Source: M3007 sp031425155
GTDB taxonomy: Bacteria; Bacteroidota; Bacteroidia; Chitinophagales; Saprospiraceae
NCBI GenBank assembly: GCA_031425155.1
Contig: JANPIV010000063.1
Coordinates: forward strand, 1 to 64,000
Length of the DNA: 64,000 nucleotides
Reading direction: 5' to 3'
Numbering within the stretch: the first letter of the stretch is position 1; the number at the start of each line of letters is the position of its first letter. The translations under genes and the position numbers were made by a program. Below are positions 1-9,045 of this stretch, in pieces. The notes under the pieces are model-generated. The model had not been told where the DNA came from. It saw only the letters and a list, made by a program, of their open reading frames with translations, and did no database searches.

Positions 1-266
1 ATCCCGAATTTTTTAGGAAAAATCACCTTCTCACTTCGGAAAAGTAGATATTACTTCGCACAGGGGCAGCGCCCCACAATATTTGTAGCAACATTGACCA
101 AATAAAAAGATGGAGGTGCAGCGCACCGGAATACATTCCGGTGCGCTGCACCTCCATCTTTTTATTTGATTAATGTTGCTACAAATATTGTGGGGCGCTG
201 CCCCTGTGCGAAGTAATATCTACTTTTCCGAAGTCAGAATGTGATTTTTCCTAAAAAATTCGGGAT
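1..266. repeat. 266-bp near-perfect palindrome, MITE-like
   Basis: The left arm (1-132) and right arm (135-266) are reverse complements over 132 positions with about four mismatches, around a 2-base centre at 133-134. The outer ends read ATCCCGAATTTTTT and its complement. Inside each arm are smaller dyads such as GGGGCAGCGCCCC and GGTGCAGCGCACC. The element starts exactly at the window edge, so it may extend further left. It has no coding capacity. Related sequence occurs at 57747-57903 (inner core) and 34421-34621 (outer ends). A small non-autonomous mobile element or extragenic palindrome family is the likely class; no transposase for it is seen here. Confidence 0.9.
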
Positions 267-301
267 AATTCCTGTTAAAAAGCCAGGAAATCCCGCCAAA
301 A

Positions 302-333
302 CTTGTCAGCCAAATAAAATAATGTTACCTTCG
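302..333 (+). promoter_or_regulatory. Candidate rpsA promoter
   Basis: CTTG at 302-305 and TACCTTCG at 326-333 are separated by 20 bases. This resembles the Bacteroidota housekeeping pattern TTTG-N19-21-TAnnTTTG. It would start an RNA near 340, about 90 bases upstream of the rpsA start codon. The pattern match is imperfect in both boxes. Confidence 0.4.
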
Positions 334-431
334 CGCCCGCTTTTGAAAAAGCGAGGGACAACGGTTGCGTCCCAATGTGTAGCCGACAATGATTTCAACT
401 TAAAGACTCCAAGTTAACCGCTTTCATTATT

Positions 432-2591
432 ATGGTATTTGAAGAAGAAAAAGATGTCAATAACGAGCAGGACCAACCTGTAGTTATTGAAGATCCCACC
501 CACACCGTATCTGGTTCCACTTTAGAGGTGCCAGTAATGCTGGACTCTCCCGAAGCGTCAATTGTTGTGACGGCAGAGGACGCCGACGCCACTGCGGTAG
601 AGCCGGTAACGGCAGATGCGGGTGAGGTAATCACCGAAACTACGCCTGATCGTTCGCCAGAAATGTCGGTGGAAACGCAGGAAGACGTAGCCGAGGCGGT
701 CGTATTGGCCACTGATGATGAGCCCGCTCCTGCTTTGGTAAAAGAAGCAGAGCCGGTAGCCGAAGAAGAGGAAGAAGTAGAATTGCCTGCTACTGAGCCG
801 ATTGTGGCTGCCGGTGGCTCGCACGATGACTTCAACTGGAACATGGACAAACGCGGTGCTATTGCTTACACGTCTGCTGAAAAGGCCGACCTGCTGAAGC
901 AGTATGACGTCACGTTGAGCAATGTGGAAGAAAACGCCATCATTCGCGGTCGCGTCAGCGCCATTAGCGGTGGTGATGTAGTCCTTGATATCAACTACAA
1001 ATCCGACGGCCTCATTCCATTGAGTGAGTTCCGGGATATTCCGGGATTGGCGCAAGGCGACGAAGTTGAAGTGTATGTAGAAAGCCAGGAAGACAGCCAG
1101 GGCCAATTGGGTCTGTCGCGCCGGAAAGCCAAAATCCTGCGGGCCTGGGAAAGCATTGTGGATTCGTTCAAAAACGGTACGATCATCCGCGGTACGGTCA
1201 TCAGCAAAACCAAAGGCGGTCTTATTGTGGATTGCAACGGTCTGGAAACCTTCCTGCCGGGTTCACAAATCGACATCAAGCCCGTCATTGACTATGACCA
1301 ATACGTTGGTAAAGTCATGGAATTCAAAGTTGTCAAGGTCAATGAGCAAATCAAGAACGCCGTGGTTAGCCACAAAGCCTTGATTGAAAGCGATCTGGCT
1401 GAACAACGCGAACAAATCCTGGGTAGCCTCGAAAAAGGCCAGGTTTTAGAAGGTATTGTCAAAAACATCACCGATTTCGGGGCATTCCTGGATCTCGGCG
1501 GCGTGGACGGCTTGCTCTACATCACCGATATCAGCTGGGGCCGTATTGGTCACCCAAGCGAAGTACTGGCACTCAATCAGCGTATCAACGTGGTGGTGCT
1601 CGATTTCGACGAAAACAAAAAACGGATCAGCCTTGGCCTCAAGCAACTGACCCCACATCCGTGGGAAGTGCTCTCCGCCGAAGTGAACGAAGGTGCTACG
1701 GTGAAAGGCAAAATTGTCAACATCGAAGATTACGGCGCATTTGTGGAAATCCAGCCGGGCGTAGAAGGTCTGATTCACATCAGCGAAATCACCTGGGGCA
1801 ACCAAAGCATCAACGCGAAGGAATACTTCAAGATGGGCCAGGAAGTGGATGCACGCGTCGTAACAATTGATCGCGCCGACCGCAAAATGTCGCTCTCGAT
1901 CAAACAACTCAGTGCCGATCCTTGGAGCGAAATCCAGGAGCACTTCCCAATCGGTACCCGCTACACGGGCACGGTGAAAAACATCACCAACTACGGTATT
2001 TTCGTAGAATTGTCGGAAGGCGTAGGTGGGATGGTGCATATTAGCGATCTGAGCTGGACGAAACGCTACGCACATCCTAGCGAATTCACGAAAGTGGGTG
2101 CTCCGTTGGAAGTCGTGGTGCTCGATATTGATAAGGACAAACGCCAGATCAGCCTCGGCCACAAACAGACGCAGGAAAATCCCTGGGATAATTTTGAATC
2201 CCTGTTCCCCGTCGGCTCGTACCACGAAGCAACGGTACTCAAACGCGACGATAAGGGGGCCACTTTCCAATTGCCGCATAACCTGGAGGCTTTCGCCCCG
2301 GCCAAGCACATTCGGAAGGATGATGGTCAGCAACTGAACGTTGGCGACACGGCCACCGTGAAAGTCATCGAATTCAACCGCGACGATCGCCGTATCCTGG
2401 TTTCGCACACACGTTACCTGGAAGATTTGAAGTACAAGGCGGACGCCGCTGTACGTTCAGAGCGCGCGAAGGAAGAAGGTGAAAATCAGGCCGCTGTGAC
2501 TGATGTACAGAAGAAAGTAGAAAAAGAAACCTTAGGCGATCTTTCGGTACTGGCTCAACTGCGCGAGCAGTTCGGCAGCGAAAAAGACTAA
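432..2591 (+). CDS. rpsA: 30S ribosomal protein S1
   Basis: Ribosomal protein S1 holds mRNA on the 30S subunit during initiation, which matters in Bacteroidota where Shine-Dalgarno sites are weak. The 719-residue product has six S1 RNA-binding domains starting near residues 166, 249, 336, 421, 508 and 595; domains 3 to 5 are the clearest, with GAFLDLGG-, GAFVEIQPG- and GIFVELSEG-type strands. It is longer than the E. coli protein (557) because of a roughly 130-residue acidic N-terminal extension rich in Glu, Asp, Val and Ala. The ATG at 432 is the first in frame. A rho-independent terminator follows at 2644-2678, so it is probably monocistronic. Confidence 0.96.
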   Translation: MVFEEEKDVNNEQDQPVVIEDPTHTVSGSTLEVPVMLDSPEASIVVTAEDADATAVEPVTADAGEVITETTPDRSPEMSVETQEDVAEAVVLATDDEPAPALVKEAEPVAEEEEEVELPATEPIVAAGGSHDDFNWNMDKRGAIAYTSAEKADLLKQYDVTLSNVEENAIIRGRVSAISGGDVVLDINYKSDGLIPLSEFRDIPGLAQGDEVEVYVESQEDSQGQLGLSRRKAKILRAWESIVDSFKNGTIIRGTVISKTKGGLIVDCNGLETFLPGSQIDIKPVIDYDQYVGKVMEFKVVKVNEQIKNAVVSHKALIESDLAEQREQILGSLEKGQVLEGIVKNITDFGAFLDLGGVDGLLYITDISWGRIGHPSEVLALNQRINVVVLDFDENKKRISLGLKQLTPHPWEVLSAEVNEGATVKGKIVNIEDYGAFVEIQPGVEGLIHISEITWGNQSINAKEYFKMGQEVDARVVTIDRADRKMSLSIKQLSADPWSEIQEHFPIGTRYTGTVKNITNYGIFVELSEGVGGMVHISDLSWTKRYAHPSEFTKVGAPLEVVVLDIDKDKRQISLGHKQTQENPWDNFESLFPVGSYHEATVLKRDDKGATFQLPHNLEAFAPAKHIRKDDGQQLNVGDTATVKVIEFNRDDRRILVSHTRYLEDLKYKADAAVRSERAKEEGENQAAVTDVQKKVEKETLGDLSVLAQLREQFGSEKD

Positions 2592-2643
2592 GTCTCTGCT
2601 AAGCAATGGATGCTGCCAATGTAAAATTTGGCACAGCCAAATA

Positions 2644-2678
2644 AAAACGCCCTCGTCGTGCCAACGGCGGGGGCGTTT
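2644..2678 (+). terminator. Rho-independent terminator after rpsA
   Basis: AAAACGCCC at 2644-2652 pairs with GGGCGTTT at 2671-2678, with CG pairs continuing inside the loop. It lies 53 bases after the rpsA stop codon. The trailing T tract is short. Confidence 0.6.
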
Positions 2679-2853
2679 CGTTGTTACAGGTGGTTTGGAA
2701 GAATGTGGAATCAGAAGAGTTGGAACTGTGCAGCTACCAACCAAGATACCGCCGCATTCTTTACAGACCAAGCTCGAAGCGTATTCCCCTTTGGAGGGGG
2801 TAGGGGGAGGAACACGCTGCGCGAGGCATGATTAAACGTTCTAAATCCACAAC

Positions 2854-4080
2854 ATGAACAGCCGAAAAAAAATCTTCAACGACCCCGTCTATGGCTTTGT
2901 CTCTGTTCCGTATGGCCTGTTACTGGACTTGATTGATCACCCGTATTTTCAACGCTTGCGGCGTATTCGCCAGTTGGGCCTGACGCCTTATGTGTATCCG
3001 GGGGCGTTGCACACGCGTTTCCACCATGCCCTCGGTGCCTTGCATTTGACGCAGCAAGCCATCGAAACGCTCTGCTCAAAGGACGTACCCATTAATGCCG
3101 AAGAAGCCGAAGCCGTCTGCATCGCTATTTTGCTGCACGATATTGGCCACGGACCTTTTTCTCATGCGCTGGAGCACACTTTGGTGGATATGCACCACGA
3201 GGAACTATCCATGCTTTTCATGGACGACCTGAATCGCCAGTTTGGGGGGCGTCTTGATCTGGCCATTGCTATTTTTAAAAATCAACACCCCAAAAAATTC
3301 CTCTACCAATTGGTTTCCGGCCAGTTGGATATGGACCGGATGGACTACCTCAATCGCGATAGTTTTTTCACTGGCGTGAGTGAAGGTGTTATTGGTTACG
3401 ACCGTATTATCAAAATGCTGGCGGTGTACAATGGCCAACTGGTCGTAGAAGAAAAAGGGATTTACAGTATTGAAAAATTTCTGATTGCCCGGCGGCTCAT
3501 GTATTGGCAGGTTTATTTGCATAAAACCGGCGTGACTGCCGAACAAATGCTGATCCATGCTTTGCAACGGGCCCGCGAACTGGTGATGGAAGGTGTGGAA
3601 TTGGAAGCACCCCGGCACTTGGGGTGGCTGCTCTACCGTCAGCCGGAGCAGATGTTCGAGCCAGATGAGTTATTGAAGCATTTCGCCAAACTGGATGATA
3701 ATGACATTATCACCGCCATCAAATACTGGACAGAATCTTCTGACCCGACGCTGGCTTATCTGGCGCAAGGGCTGTTAGATCGCCGATTGCTGCGTTTGGA
3801 ATGGCATAATCAGCCGATTGAGCCCAGTTACACCGAAAGAATTTACGAGCAGGTACGCCGCACTTATGGCCCGGCCATCAAAGCAGAGCACCTGGTATAT
3901 GTAGGTCAGGAAAGTAACCGCGCTTATGACGAAGCCAATGACCAGATCAATATCCTGTTTAAACAAGGCCATATTTTGCCGCTCACGGAGTGTTCGGATG
4001 TGCCGCTTTATACCCAATTGGTGACCAAGCATTTTATTTGTTATCCGAAGGGCATACTTCCGCTCGTGGAGATCAACTGA
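2854..4080 (+). CDS. HD-domain phosphohydrolase (SAMHD1/YdhJ-like)
   Basis: A 408-residue cytoplasmic protein of the HD superfamily, probably a metal-dependent nucleotide or nucleic-acid phosphohydrolase. The metal-binding motifs are clear: RFHH at residues 55-58, HDIGH at 95-99, and the DMDRMDYLNRD block near 159-169 that supplies the last Asp and is typical of the dGTPase-like subgroup. The N-terminal block resembling DPVYGFVSVP is also characteristic. The exact substrate cannot be read from sequence; dGTPase activity is one possibility and should not be assumed. It follows rpsA after a terminator and a 262-base gap in which I see no further gene, so it likely has its own promoter. Confidence 0.85.
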   Translation: MNSRKKIFNDPVYGFVSVPYGLLLDLIDHPYFQRLRRIRQLGLTPYVYPGALHTRFHHALGALHLTQQAIETLCSKDVPINAEEAEAVCIAILLHDIGHGPFSHALEHTLVDMHHEELSMLFMDDLNRQFGGRLDLAIAIFKNQHPKKFLYQLVSGQLDMDRMDYLNRDSFFTGVSEGVIGYDRIIKMLAVYNGQLVVEEKGIYSIEKFLIARRLMYWQVYLHKTGVTAEQMLIHALQRARELVMEGVELEAPRHLGWLLYRQPEQMFEPDELLKHFAKLDDNDIITAIKYWTESSDPTLAYLAQGLLDRRLLRLEWHNQPIEPSYTERIYEQVRRTYGPAIKAEHLVYVGQESNRAYDEANDQINILFKQGHILPLTECSDVPLYTQLVTKHFICYPKGILPLVEIN

Positions 4081-4120
4081 AAAAATCACCTTGCAGCGGC
4101 ATACTCAGATTCCTTTCAAG

Positions 4121-4128
4121 TACTTTTG
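4121..4128 (+). promoter_or_regulatory. Candidate -7 box for the 4181 gene
   Basis: TACTTTTG matches the Bacteroidota -7 consensus TAnnTTTG exactly and lies 52 bases before the start codon at 4181. No good TTTG box is found at the expected upstream distance. Confidence 0.35.
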
Positions 4129-4180
4129 TGGAATTGCGAGCAGCAAATCAACTGTTTGGATCAGTTAACCAATAATTGTT

Positions 4181-5563
4181 ATGGGAAAATTTAAACTTAT
4201 CTTACCGATTCTTTTCGGTGCGATAACTATTTCTTTTGCACAGAAGCCAAATGATGTTCCGAATGCACAACCCGGCAAGTGTTATGCCAAGTGCATGATT
4301 CCGGATACTTATGAGACGGTGGAGGAACAGGTAGTGACCAAACCCGCCAGCACCCGATCCGTATTTGTACCCGCCGAATATGAAACGCGCACGGAACAAG
4401 TACTGCTGAAAGAGGAGAGCAAACGCATCACGATCACGCCAGCCGTATATGAATCAAAAAAGAAAAACGTGGTCATCAAGGAAGGCAGCAAACGCCTTAT
4501 TGTCGTGCCGGCAGTCTATGAAACCGCCAAAGCGGGAGAAAAAAGCAAGTCTGCCTCCAAGCGCATCACCGTTGTGGACGCTGTATATGAAACCATGACC
4601 GAACAAATACAGACCAAGGAAGCGAGCAAAAGACTGACGGAAGTCCCCGCTGTATATGAAGATATAACCGAGCAGTACATCATAGAGCCGCCAGTAACGC
4701 GGGTGGAAATACTGGAGCCAAAATTCGAGATGGTTTACAACCGCATTGAAACCAAACCAGTAACGACAAAATGGGTCAGGAAAAATGCCACGGCCAACTG
4801 CCTCAGTGCCAACCCCGACGATTGTATAGTCTGGTGTCTGGTAGAAGTACCCGCCGAATACCAGACCTCCCCCAGCCGCGTCAACCGAGGCTGCGACGGT
4901 AGCGGGGTAGCCAATTCCGGCTGCACTAAGACCATCGAAACACCTGCCAAAATGGGCACTCGCACGGTGCGTAAGGTGAAAAGTCCGGCCAGTATCCAGG
5001 AAGAAATAGTGCCTGCGGAATACAAGACGATCACCAAAAGAGTAATTAAAACCCCCGCTACGACCAGGGAAGAAACGGTCTCCATCGAGGAATTGGCTGC
5101 CAAAAACCAGGTGCTGAAGACGGCGGCGTATGTTCGGGAAGAAGAAATTCCTGCCGAATATATGGCCTTGACGGTACAAGAATTGAAGGCACCGGCCAGT
5201 TTTAAAGAAGAAGTAACACTTGCCGAATACAAAACGCTGACCAGCCGCGTCCTGAAAAAAGCGGCGACCACCAAAACAGAAACTACACCCGCCGAATACA
5301 CCACTATTCCGAAGCGCAAGCTGCTGAAAGCAGGTGGTTTTACGGAATGGCGCGAGGTACTGTGTGGAGAAAAACTGGCGATGGGCTACACGATTCGGCA
5401 AATTCAACAGGCCCTGAAAGATCGTGGCTACGACCCCGGCCCGTTGGATAATGCTATGGGTGGCCGCACCAAGACCGCCCTGTTAAAGTTTCAGACCGAT
5501 AAAAGCCTGCCAATTGGCAATCTGGATGTAGAAACCCTCCAGGCATTGGGCATTAAATATTAA
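4181..5563 (+). CDS. Secreted repeat protein with C-terminal peptidoglycan-binding domain
   Basis: A 460-residue protein with a signal peptide (residues 1-20, ending in FAQ). Residues about 45-385 are built from roughly ten degenerate repeats of 20-25 residues with a P-A-x-Y-E/K core followed by charged strands (VPAEYET, TPAVYES, VPAVYET, VPAEYKT, IPAEYMA). A Cys-containing insert lies near residues 205-240. The last 65 residues form a PG_binding_1-type domain (IRQIQQALKDRGYDPGPLDN, then KTALLKFQ). It is likely periplasmic or surface-located and held at the cell wall. The repeat region is not a family I recognise by name. A strong terminator follows at 5580-5617. Confidence 0.75.
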   Translation: MGKFKLILPILFGAITISFAQKPNDVPNAQPGKCYAKCMIPDTYETVEEQVVTKPASTRSVFVPAEYETRTEQVLLKEESKRITITPAVYESKKKNVVIKEGSKRLIVVPAVYETAKAGEKSKSASKRITVVDAVYETMTEQIQTKEASKRLTEVPAVYEDITEQYIIEPPVTRVEILEPKFEMVYNRIETKPVTTKWVRKNATANCLSANPDDCIVWCLVEVPAEYQTSPSRVNRGCDGSGVANSGCTKTIETPAKMGTRTVRKVKSPASIQEEIVPAEYKTITKRVIKTPATTREETVSIEELAAKNQVLKTAAYVREEEIPAEYMALTVQELKAPASFKEEVTLAEYKTLTSRVLKKAATTKTETTPAEYTTIPKRKLLKAGGFTEWREVLCGEKLAMGYTIRQIQQALKDRGYDPGPLDNAMGGRTKTALLKFQTDKSLPIGNLDVETLQALGIKY

Positions 5564-5579
5564 CCGAATGTAATTGCTG

Positions 5580-5617
5580 AAAAAGCCCCTCCCGATTCAA
5601 TCGGGAGGGGCTTTTTT
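5580..5617. terminator. Rho-independent terminator, probably bidirectional
   Basis: An A-rich arm with GCCCCTCCCGATT pairs perfectly with AATCGGGAGGGGC, followed by a run of T. It lies between converging genes (end 5563 on plus, end 5637 on minus) and has A and T tracts on opposite sides, so it can act for both. Confidence 0.9.
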
Positions 5618-5636
5618 AACAGTACCAGCTGGACAC

Positions 5637-6071
5637 TCAATACCCGGTGATGTACTGCTCCAGATTCTGAATGTGGTTCTGCTGTTCGTGCAACATGGCG
5701 GTCACAATATCACCGATGCTTAGCAAGCCAATAACGCGATCATTCTCCAGCACGGGCAGGTGACGAATGTGTTTTTCGGACATCACTTTCATACAATCTT
5801 CAATCCCCTGTTCGGGCGTCACCACGAATACGTTAGCCGTCATCACTTCCGCTACCGGCGTACTTTTGGCTTTGCGACCTTCCAGAATACCTTTGCGGGC
5901 ATAGTCGCGTTCGGAAAAAATGCCGATCAGGCGGTCATTTTCCATGACCATCACGGCTCCAAGCCGACGGGAAGACATCATCTCCAGGGCTTCGATGACC
6001 ATTTGATCGGGACGTACGGCATAGACCGCATTGACAGGTTTTTCGGCGAGCAATTGACGTACGGTCGGCAT
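5637..6071 (-). CDS. Tandem CBS-domain protein
   Basis: A 144-residue protein made of two CBS domains (about residues 8-62 and 73-130) and nothing else. Signature stretches are VNAVYAVRPDQMVIEALEMM and the repeated DRLIGIFSERDYARK / DRVIGLLSIGD strands. Such stand-alone CBS pairs bind adenosine nucleotides and act as sensors of energy state, often on a partner protein; the partner is unknown here. It is transcribed toward the terminator at 5580-5617. The 158-base region upstream (6072-6229) is AT-rich and separates it from the M28 peptidase gene on the same strand. Confidence 0.88.
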   Translation of the reverse strand: MPTVRQLLAEKPVNAVYAVRPDQMVIEALEMMSSRRLGAVMVMENDRLIGIFSERDYARKGILEGRKAKSTPVAEVMTANVFVVTPEQGIEDCMKVMSEKHIRHLPVLENDRVIGLLSIGDIVTAMLHEQQNHIQNLEQYITGY

Positions 6072-6229
6072 AATTGTTTGCTTTTAAATTTAAAATATGG
6101 TTAGTCTGACACTTTGTAATTGGGCTCAAAGCCACCAAAGGCTAAAATTATTGCTTTTGAAATGAAAAATACAAAAGTTTTAATTTAAATTATTGTAAAA
6201 TGCCAAACAATAAATAAAACAGCAATATT

Positions 6230-7273
6230 TCAAATAGGCTTGGCTGCCCGATAGATCATGGTAGCCACTATCTGGCCGACTGCCTTCAAAGTTGCTTTAT
6301 CAATAATATCCATATTATCGGCATGGGTGTGGTGGTGAGCACCAAAACCTTTTTCGTTGGGAATATTAATAATATCCACCATCGGAATGCCGGTACCTTT
6401 CATCACAAAAAAGTGGTCGTCCGTAATGTAGCCGCCCGCCCGTTTTGGAAACATATCCTCAAACCCAAGTTCCTTGGCGACCGCCCAAATCGCGGCTTGC
6501 TGGCCACTGGCATTGGCAGTCGAATACCCTTCATACGGAAAATGCGCCCCTTTGGCACCCACCATATCGAGCAGAATACCAAACTGGGCGCGATAGCCGG
6601 GTTTATGCAAGTTAGCGGCCCAGTATTGAGAGCCCAGGCACCAGGTGGCTTCAGTATTAGGGGCAGCAGTCTGTACAACCGATGTTTCGGTTTCTTTACC
6701 CAAATCTTCGGCATCAAAACAAATAAGGTCCACGCCGACATTCACCCCGCTATCCTGCAGCATACGAGCCAACTCCAACAGTACGCCTACGCCACTGGCC
6801 CCATCATCAGCCCCCAGAATAGGATTATTACGGTCTTTGGTGTCTTTATCGGCAATATGACGGCTATCCCAGTGAGAAGCAATGATGATTCGGTTGGATA
6901 ATTCTGGTTTGTATTGAGCAATAATATTGACGGCATCTAATGTGCCGAAATAGGCAACAGCCTTAAAGTTCTGTTCGATGACCGTCAGACCGTGGCGTTT
7001 AAAAGCACTGACCAGCCAGGCGGCACATTTCTTATGAGCCGGGGTACCGGGCACCCGTGGGCCAAAATCCACCTGCTTTTTCACGAAATAATAAGCCGAA
7101 TCGGCATTAAAAGCAGGGGCCATCGCCAACGGAACGGCTGGTTTGGTGGGCTGTTCCGCCACTTTTGACACTGGTCTATCGGGTTTGCAGGCCGGTATTT
7201 GGGTGAACAAACCCCCGAGTACCAGCACAGCAATAAGGCCAAAAATGATGATCTGGCGAATATTGGTTTTCAT
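6230..7273 (-). CDS. M28-family peptidase / glutaminyl cyclase-like lipoprotein
   Basis: A 347-residue exported zinc enzyme. I chose the ATG at 7273 because it begins a hydrophobic signal segment with a possible lipobox ending at Cys29 (IPAC); the longer reading frame to 7381 would run into cysS. Family M28 ligands are visible: HWD (H134, D136), GADDGASG (D156), DAED (E189) and HTHADN near 315-320. The overall layout resembles bacterial glutaminyl-peptide cyclotransferases as much as aminopeptidases, so either cyclisation of N-terminal Gln or aminopeptidase activity is possible. It lies 73 bases downstream of cysS on the same strand and could be co-transcribed. Confidence 0.82.
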   Translation of the reverse strand: MKTNIRQIIIFGLIAVLVLGGLFTQIPACKPDRPVSKVAEQPTKPAVPLAMAPAFNADSAYYFVKKQVDFGPRVPGTPAHKKCAAWLVSAFKRHGLTVIEQNFKAVAYFGTLDAVNIIAQYKPELSNRIIIASHWDSRHIADKDTKDRNNPILGADDGASGVGVLLELARMLQDSGVNVGVDLICFDAEDLGKETETSVVQTAAPNTEATWCLGSQYWAANLHKPGYRAQFGILLDMVGAKGAHFPYEGYSTANASGQQAAIWAVAKELGFEDMFPKRAGGYITDDHFFVMKGTGIPMVDIINIPNEKGFGAHHHTHADNMDIIDKATLKAVGQIVATMIYRAAKPI

Positions 7274-7346
7274 AGTTATGTTGTAAAAAAATTGAAATAA
7301 AACAGGTGAATCCAGGGTCAGGGCAAGGATAAACGGCAGATTTTGC

Positions 7347-8840
7347 CTAATTTTTAGTCCAGGTCGCCCCTTCTTTACCATCTTTCACCTGAATACCGAC
7401 CGCCGTCAGCACATCCCGAATTTTGTCGCTCGTAGTCCAGTCTTTTTGGCTGCGGGCCTGGGCGCGCACATCGAGCACCAGTTCCATCAGCCCTTGCACC
7501 GTGTTGTCATCTTCGCCGGAGGCCTCTTCCTGCAAGCCGAGGATATTGAACACAAAATCATCAAACGTAAACTTCAACTTTTCCAGTACGGTGGCGGATA
7601 TAGCATCGGCAGCCAATTGGCCGTTGGTGATTTTATTGATATAACCACCCAGTTCATTGAGCGAAGCGATGGCAATAGCCGTATTGAAATCGTCTTCCAT
7701 GCCCTGATAGGCCTGTTCCATCAGGCTCAATACGCCGCGGTCGGTTTCGGTCTCTGTGGTTCCGGTCGTCGCAAGGCGTTGCAGAGATTTACGGATTTCC
7801 ATCAACTTGCGGAAACCTTTTTCGGCGGCTTGCAGTGCTTCGTCGGTAATATCGAGCGTGCTCCGGTAGTGGGCCATGAGCATGAAAAACCGCAGCGTCA
7901 TCGGTGAATACCCTTTGGTGACAAACGGGCTGGTGCCGGTAAACAATTGCACGGGCGTAATGGTATTGCCGTCCGATTTGCTCATTTTCTTACTGTTCAG
8001 CAGCAGCATATTGGTGTGCAGCCAGTATTTGGCGGGGGCATGGCCGCAGGCACCATGACTTTGCGCTATTTCATTCTCATGGTGTGGAAATTTCAGGTCA
8101 TTGCCGCCGCCATGAATGTCGAAAGTAGTGCCTAAGTACTTGGTACTCATTGCACTGCATTCCAAATGCCAGCCCGGAAAACCAACCGACCAGGGGCTGT
8201 TCCAGCGCATAATGTGTTCGTCAGAAGCCTTGATCCAAATGGCAAAATCGGCGGGGTGGTTCTTTTCATCCTGATTCTTCAGGTTGTCGCGGCTTTCGGC
8301 CACCAGTTCTTCGATGATGCGCCCCGATAACTGGCCATACACCGAAGGATTGGCTTTGGCAAATTTGGGTACATCGAAATAAACCGAGCCGTTTTTTTGA
8401 TAAGCGTAGCCGTGGTCGAGGATTAACTTTACCATTTCGATCTGTTCGGGAATATGGCCGGTGGCACGTGGCTCGATACTGGGAGGCAATGTGTTGAAAA
8501 TCCGCATCATATCGTGAAAACCCAACGTGTATTTCTGGGCCACTTCCATGGGCTCAAGTTGGTCGAGCCGCGCCCCTTTGGACATCCGGTCTTCCCCACT
8601 GTCCAGCAAATGACCCACATCCGTGATGTTGCGCACATAGCGGATCTTGTAGCCAATGTGGAGCAGGTAACGATAAATAATATCGAAACTCACGAAAGTG
8701 CGGCAATTGCCCAGATGCACGTCATCATAAACAGTGGGGCCACAGACATACATCCCGATGCGGCCAGGCACAATGGATTGGAATTCTTCTTTTTTGCCGG
8801 AAAGGCTATTCTGGAGGCGGAGCGGACGGATTTCATTCAT
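7347..8840 (-). CDS. cysS: Cysteinyl-tRNA synthetase
   Basis: A class I aminoacyl-tRNA synthetase that charges tRNA-Cys. The 497-residue length is normal. Visible motifs: the CGPTVYD zinc-cysteine segment near residue 33, the HIGH-like HLGN signature shortly after, WHLECSAMS with a second zinc Cys, HHENEIAQS, and KKMSKSDGN for the KMSKS loop. The C-terminal anticodon-binding region with DALY-like helices runs to the end. It is encoded alone, upstream of the M28 peptidase; a roughly 200-base gap precedes it, in which no further gene is supported. Confidence 0.96.
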   Translation of the reverse strand: MNEIRPLRLQNSLSGKKEEFQSIVPGRIGMYVCGPTVYDDVHLGNCRTFVSFDIIYRYLLHIGYKIRYVRNITDVGHLLDSGEDRMSKGARLDQLEPMEVAQKYTLGFHDMMRIFNTLPPSIEPRATGHIPEQIEMVKLILDHGYAYQKNGSVYFDVPKFAKANPSVYGQLSGRIIEELVAESRDNLKNQDEKNHPADFAIWIKASDEHIMRWNSPWSVGFPGWHLECSAMSTKYLGTTFDIHGGGNDLKFPHHENEIAQSHGACGHAPAKYWLHTNMLLLNSKKMSKSDGNTITPVQLFTGTSPFVTKGYSPMTLRFFMLMAHYRSTLDITDEALQAAEKGFRKLMEIRKSLQRLATTGTTETETDRGVLSLMEQAYQGMEDDFNTAIAIASLNELGGYINKITNGQLAADAISATVLEKLKFTFDDFVFNILGLQEEASGEDDNTVQGLMELVLDVRAQARSQKDWTTSDKIRDVLTAVGIQVKDGKEGATWTKN

Positions 8841-9045
8841 GGCGCAAAGGTAAGAAGTTGGATGGAAATCCTTTTACAGCCAGGGCGCATGAAAATAAGG
8901 ACTGGTTGGTTGCCGCTGGCGAGGCCTGTGACCCGAAGACCATGCAGGTACTGCCCGACTTGCCCGCCGGGATGTATGTGTTCCTGATGCAAAGTGGCAG
9001 ACAGCGTGGTTGGCGGCGGCTGACATTATTACCCAAATAAAGCCA

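Noticed and set aside
8858..9040. 60-residue plus-strand frame upstream of cysS
   Set aside because: Short, no motif, no promoter; treated as chance.
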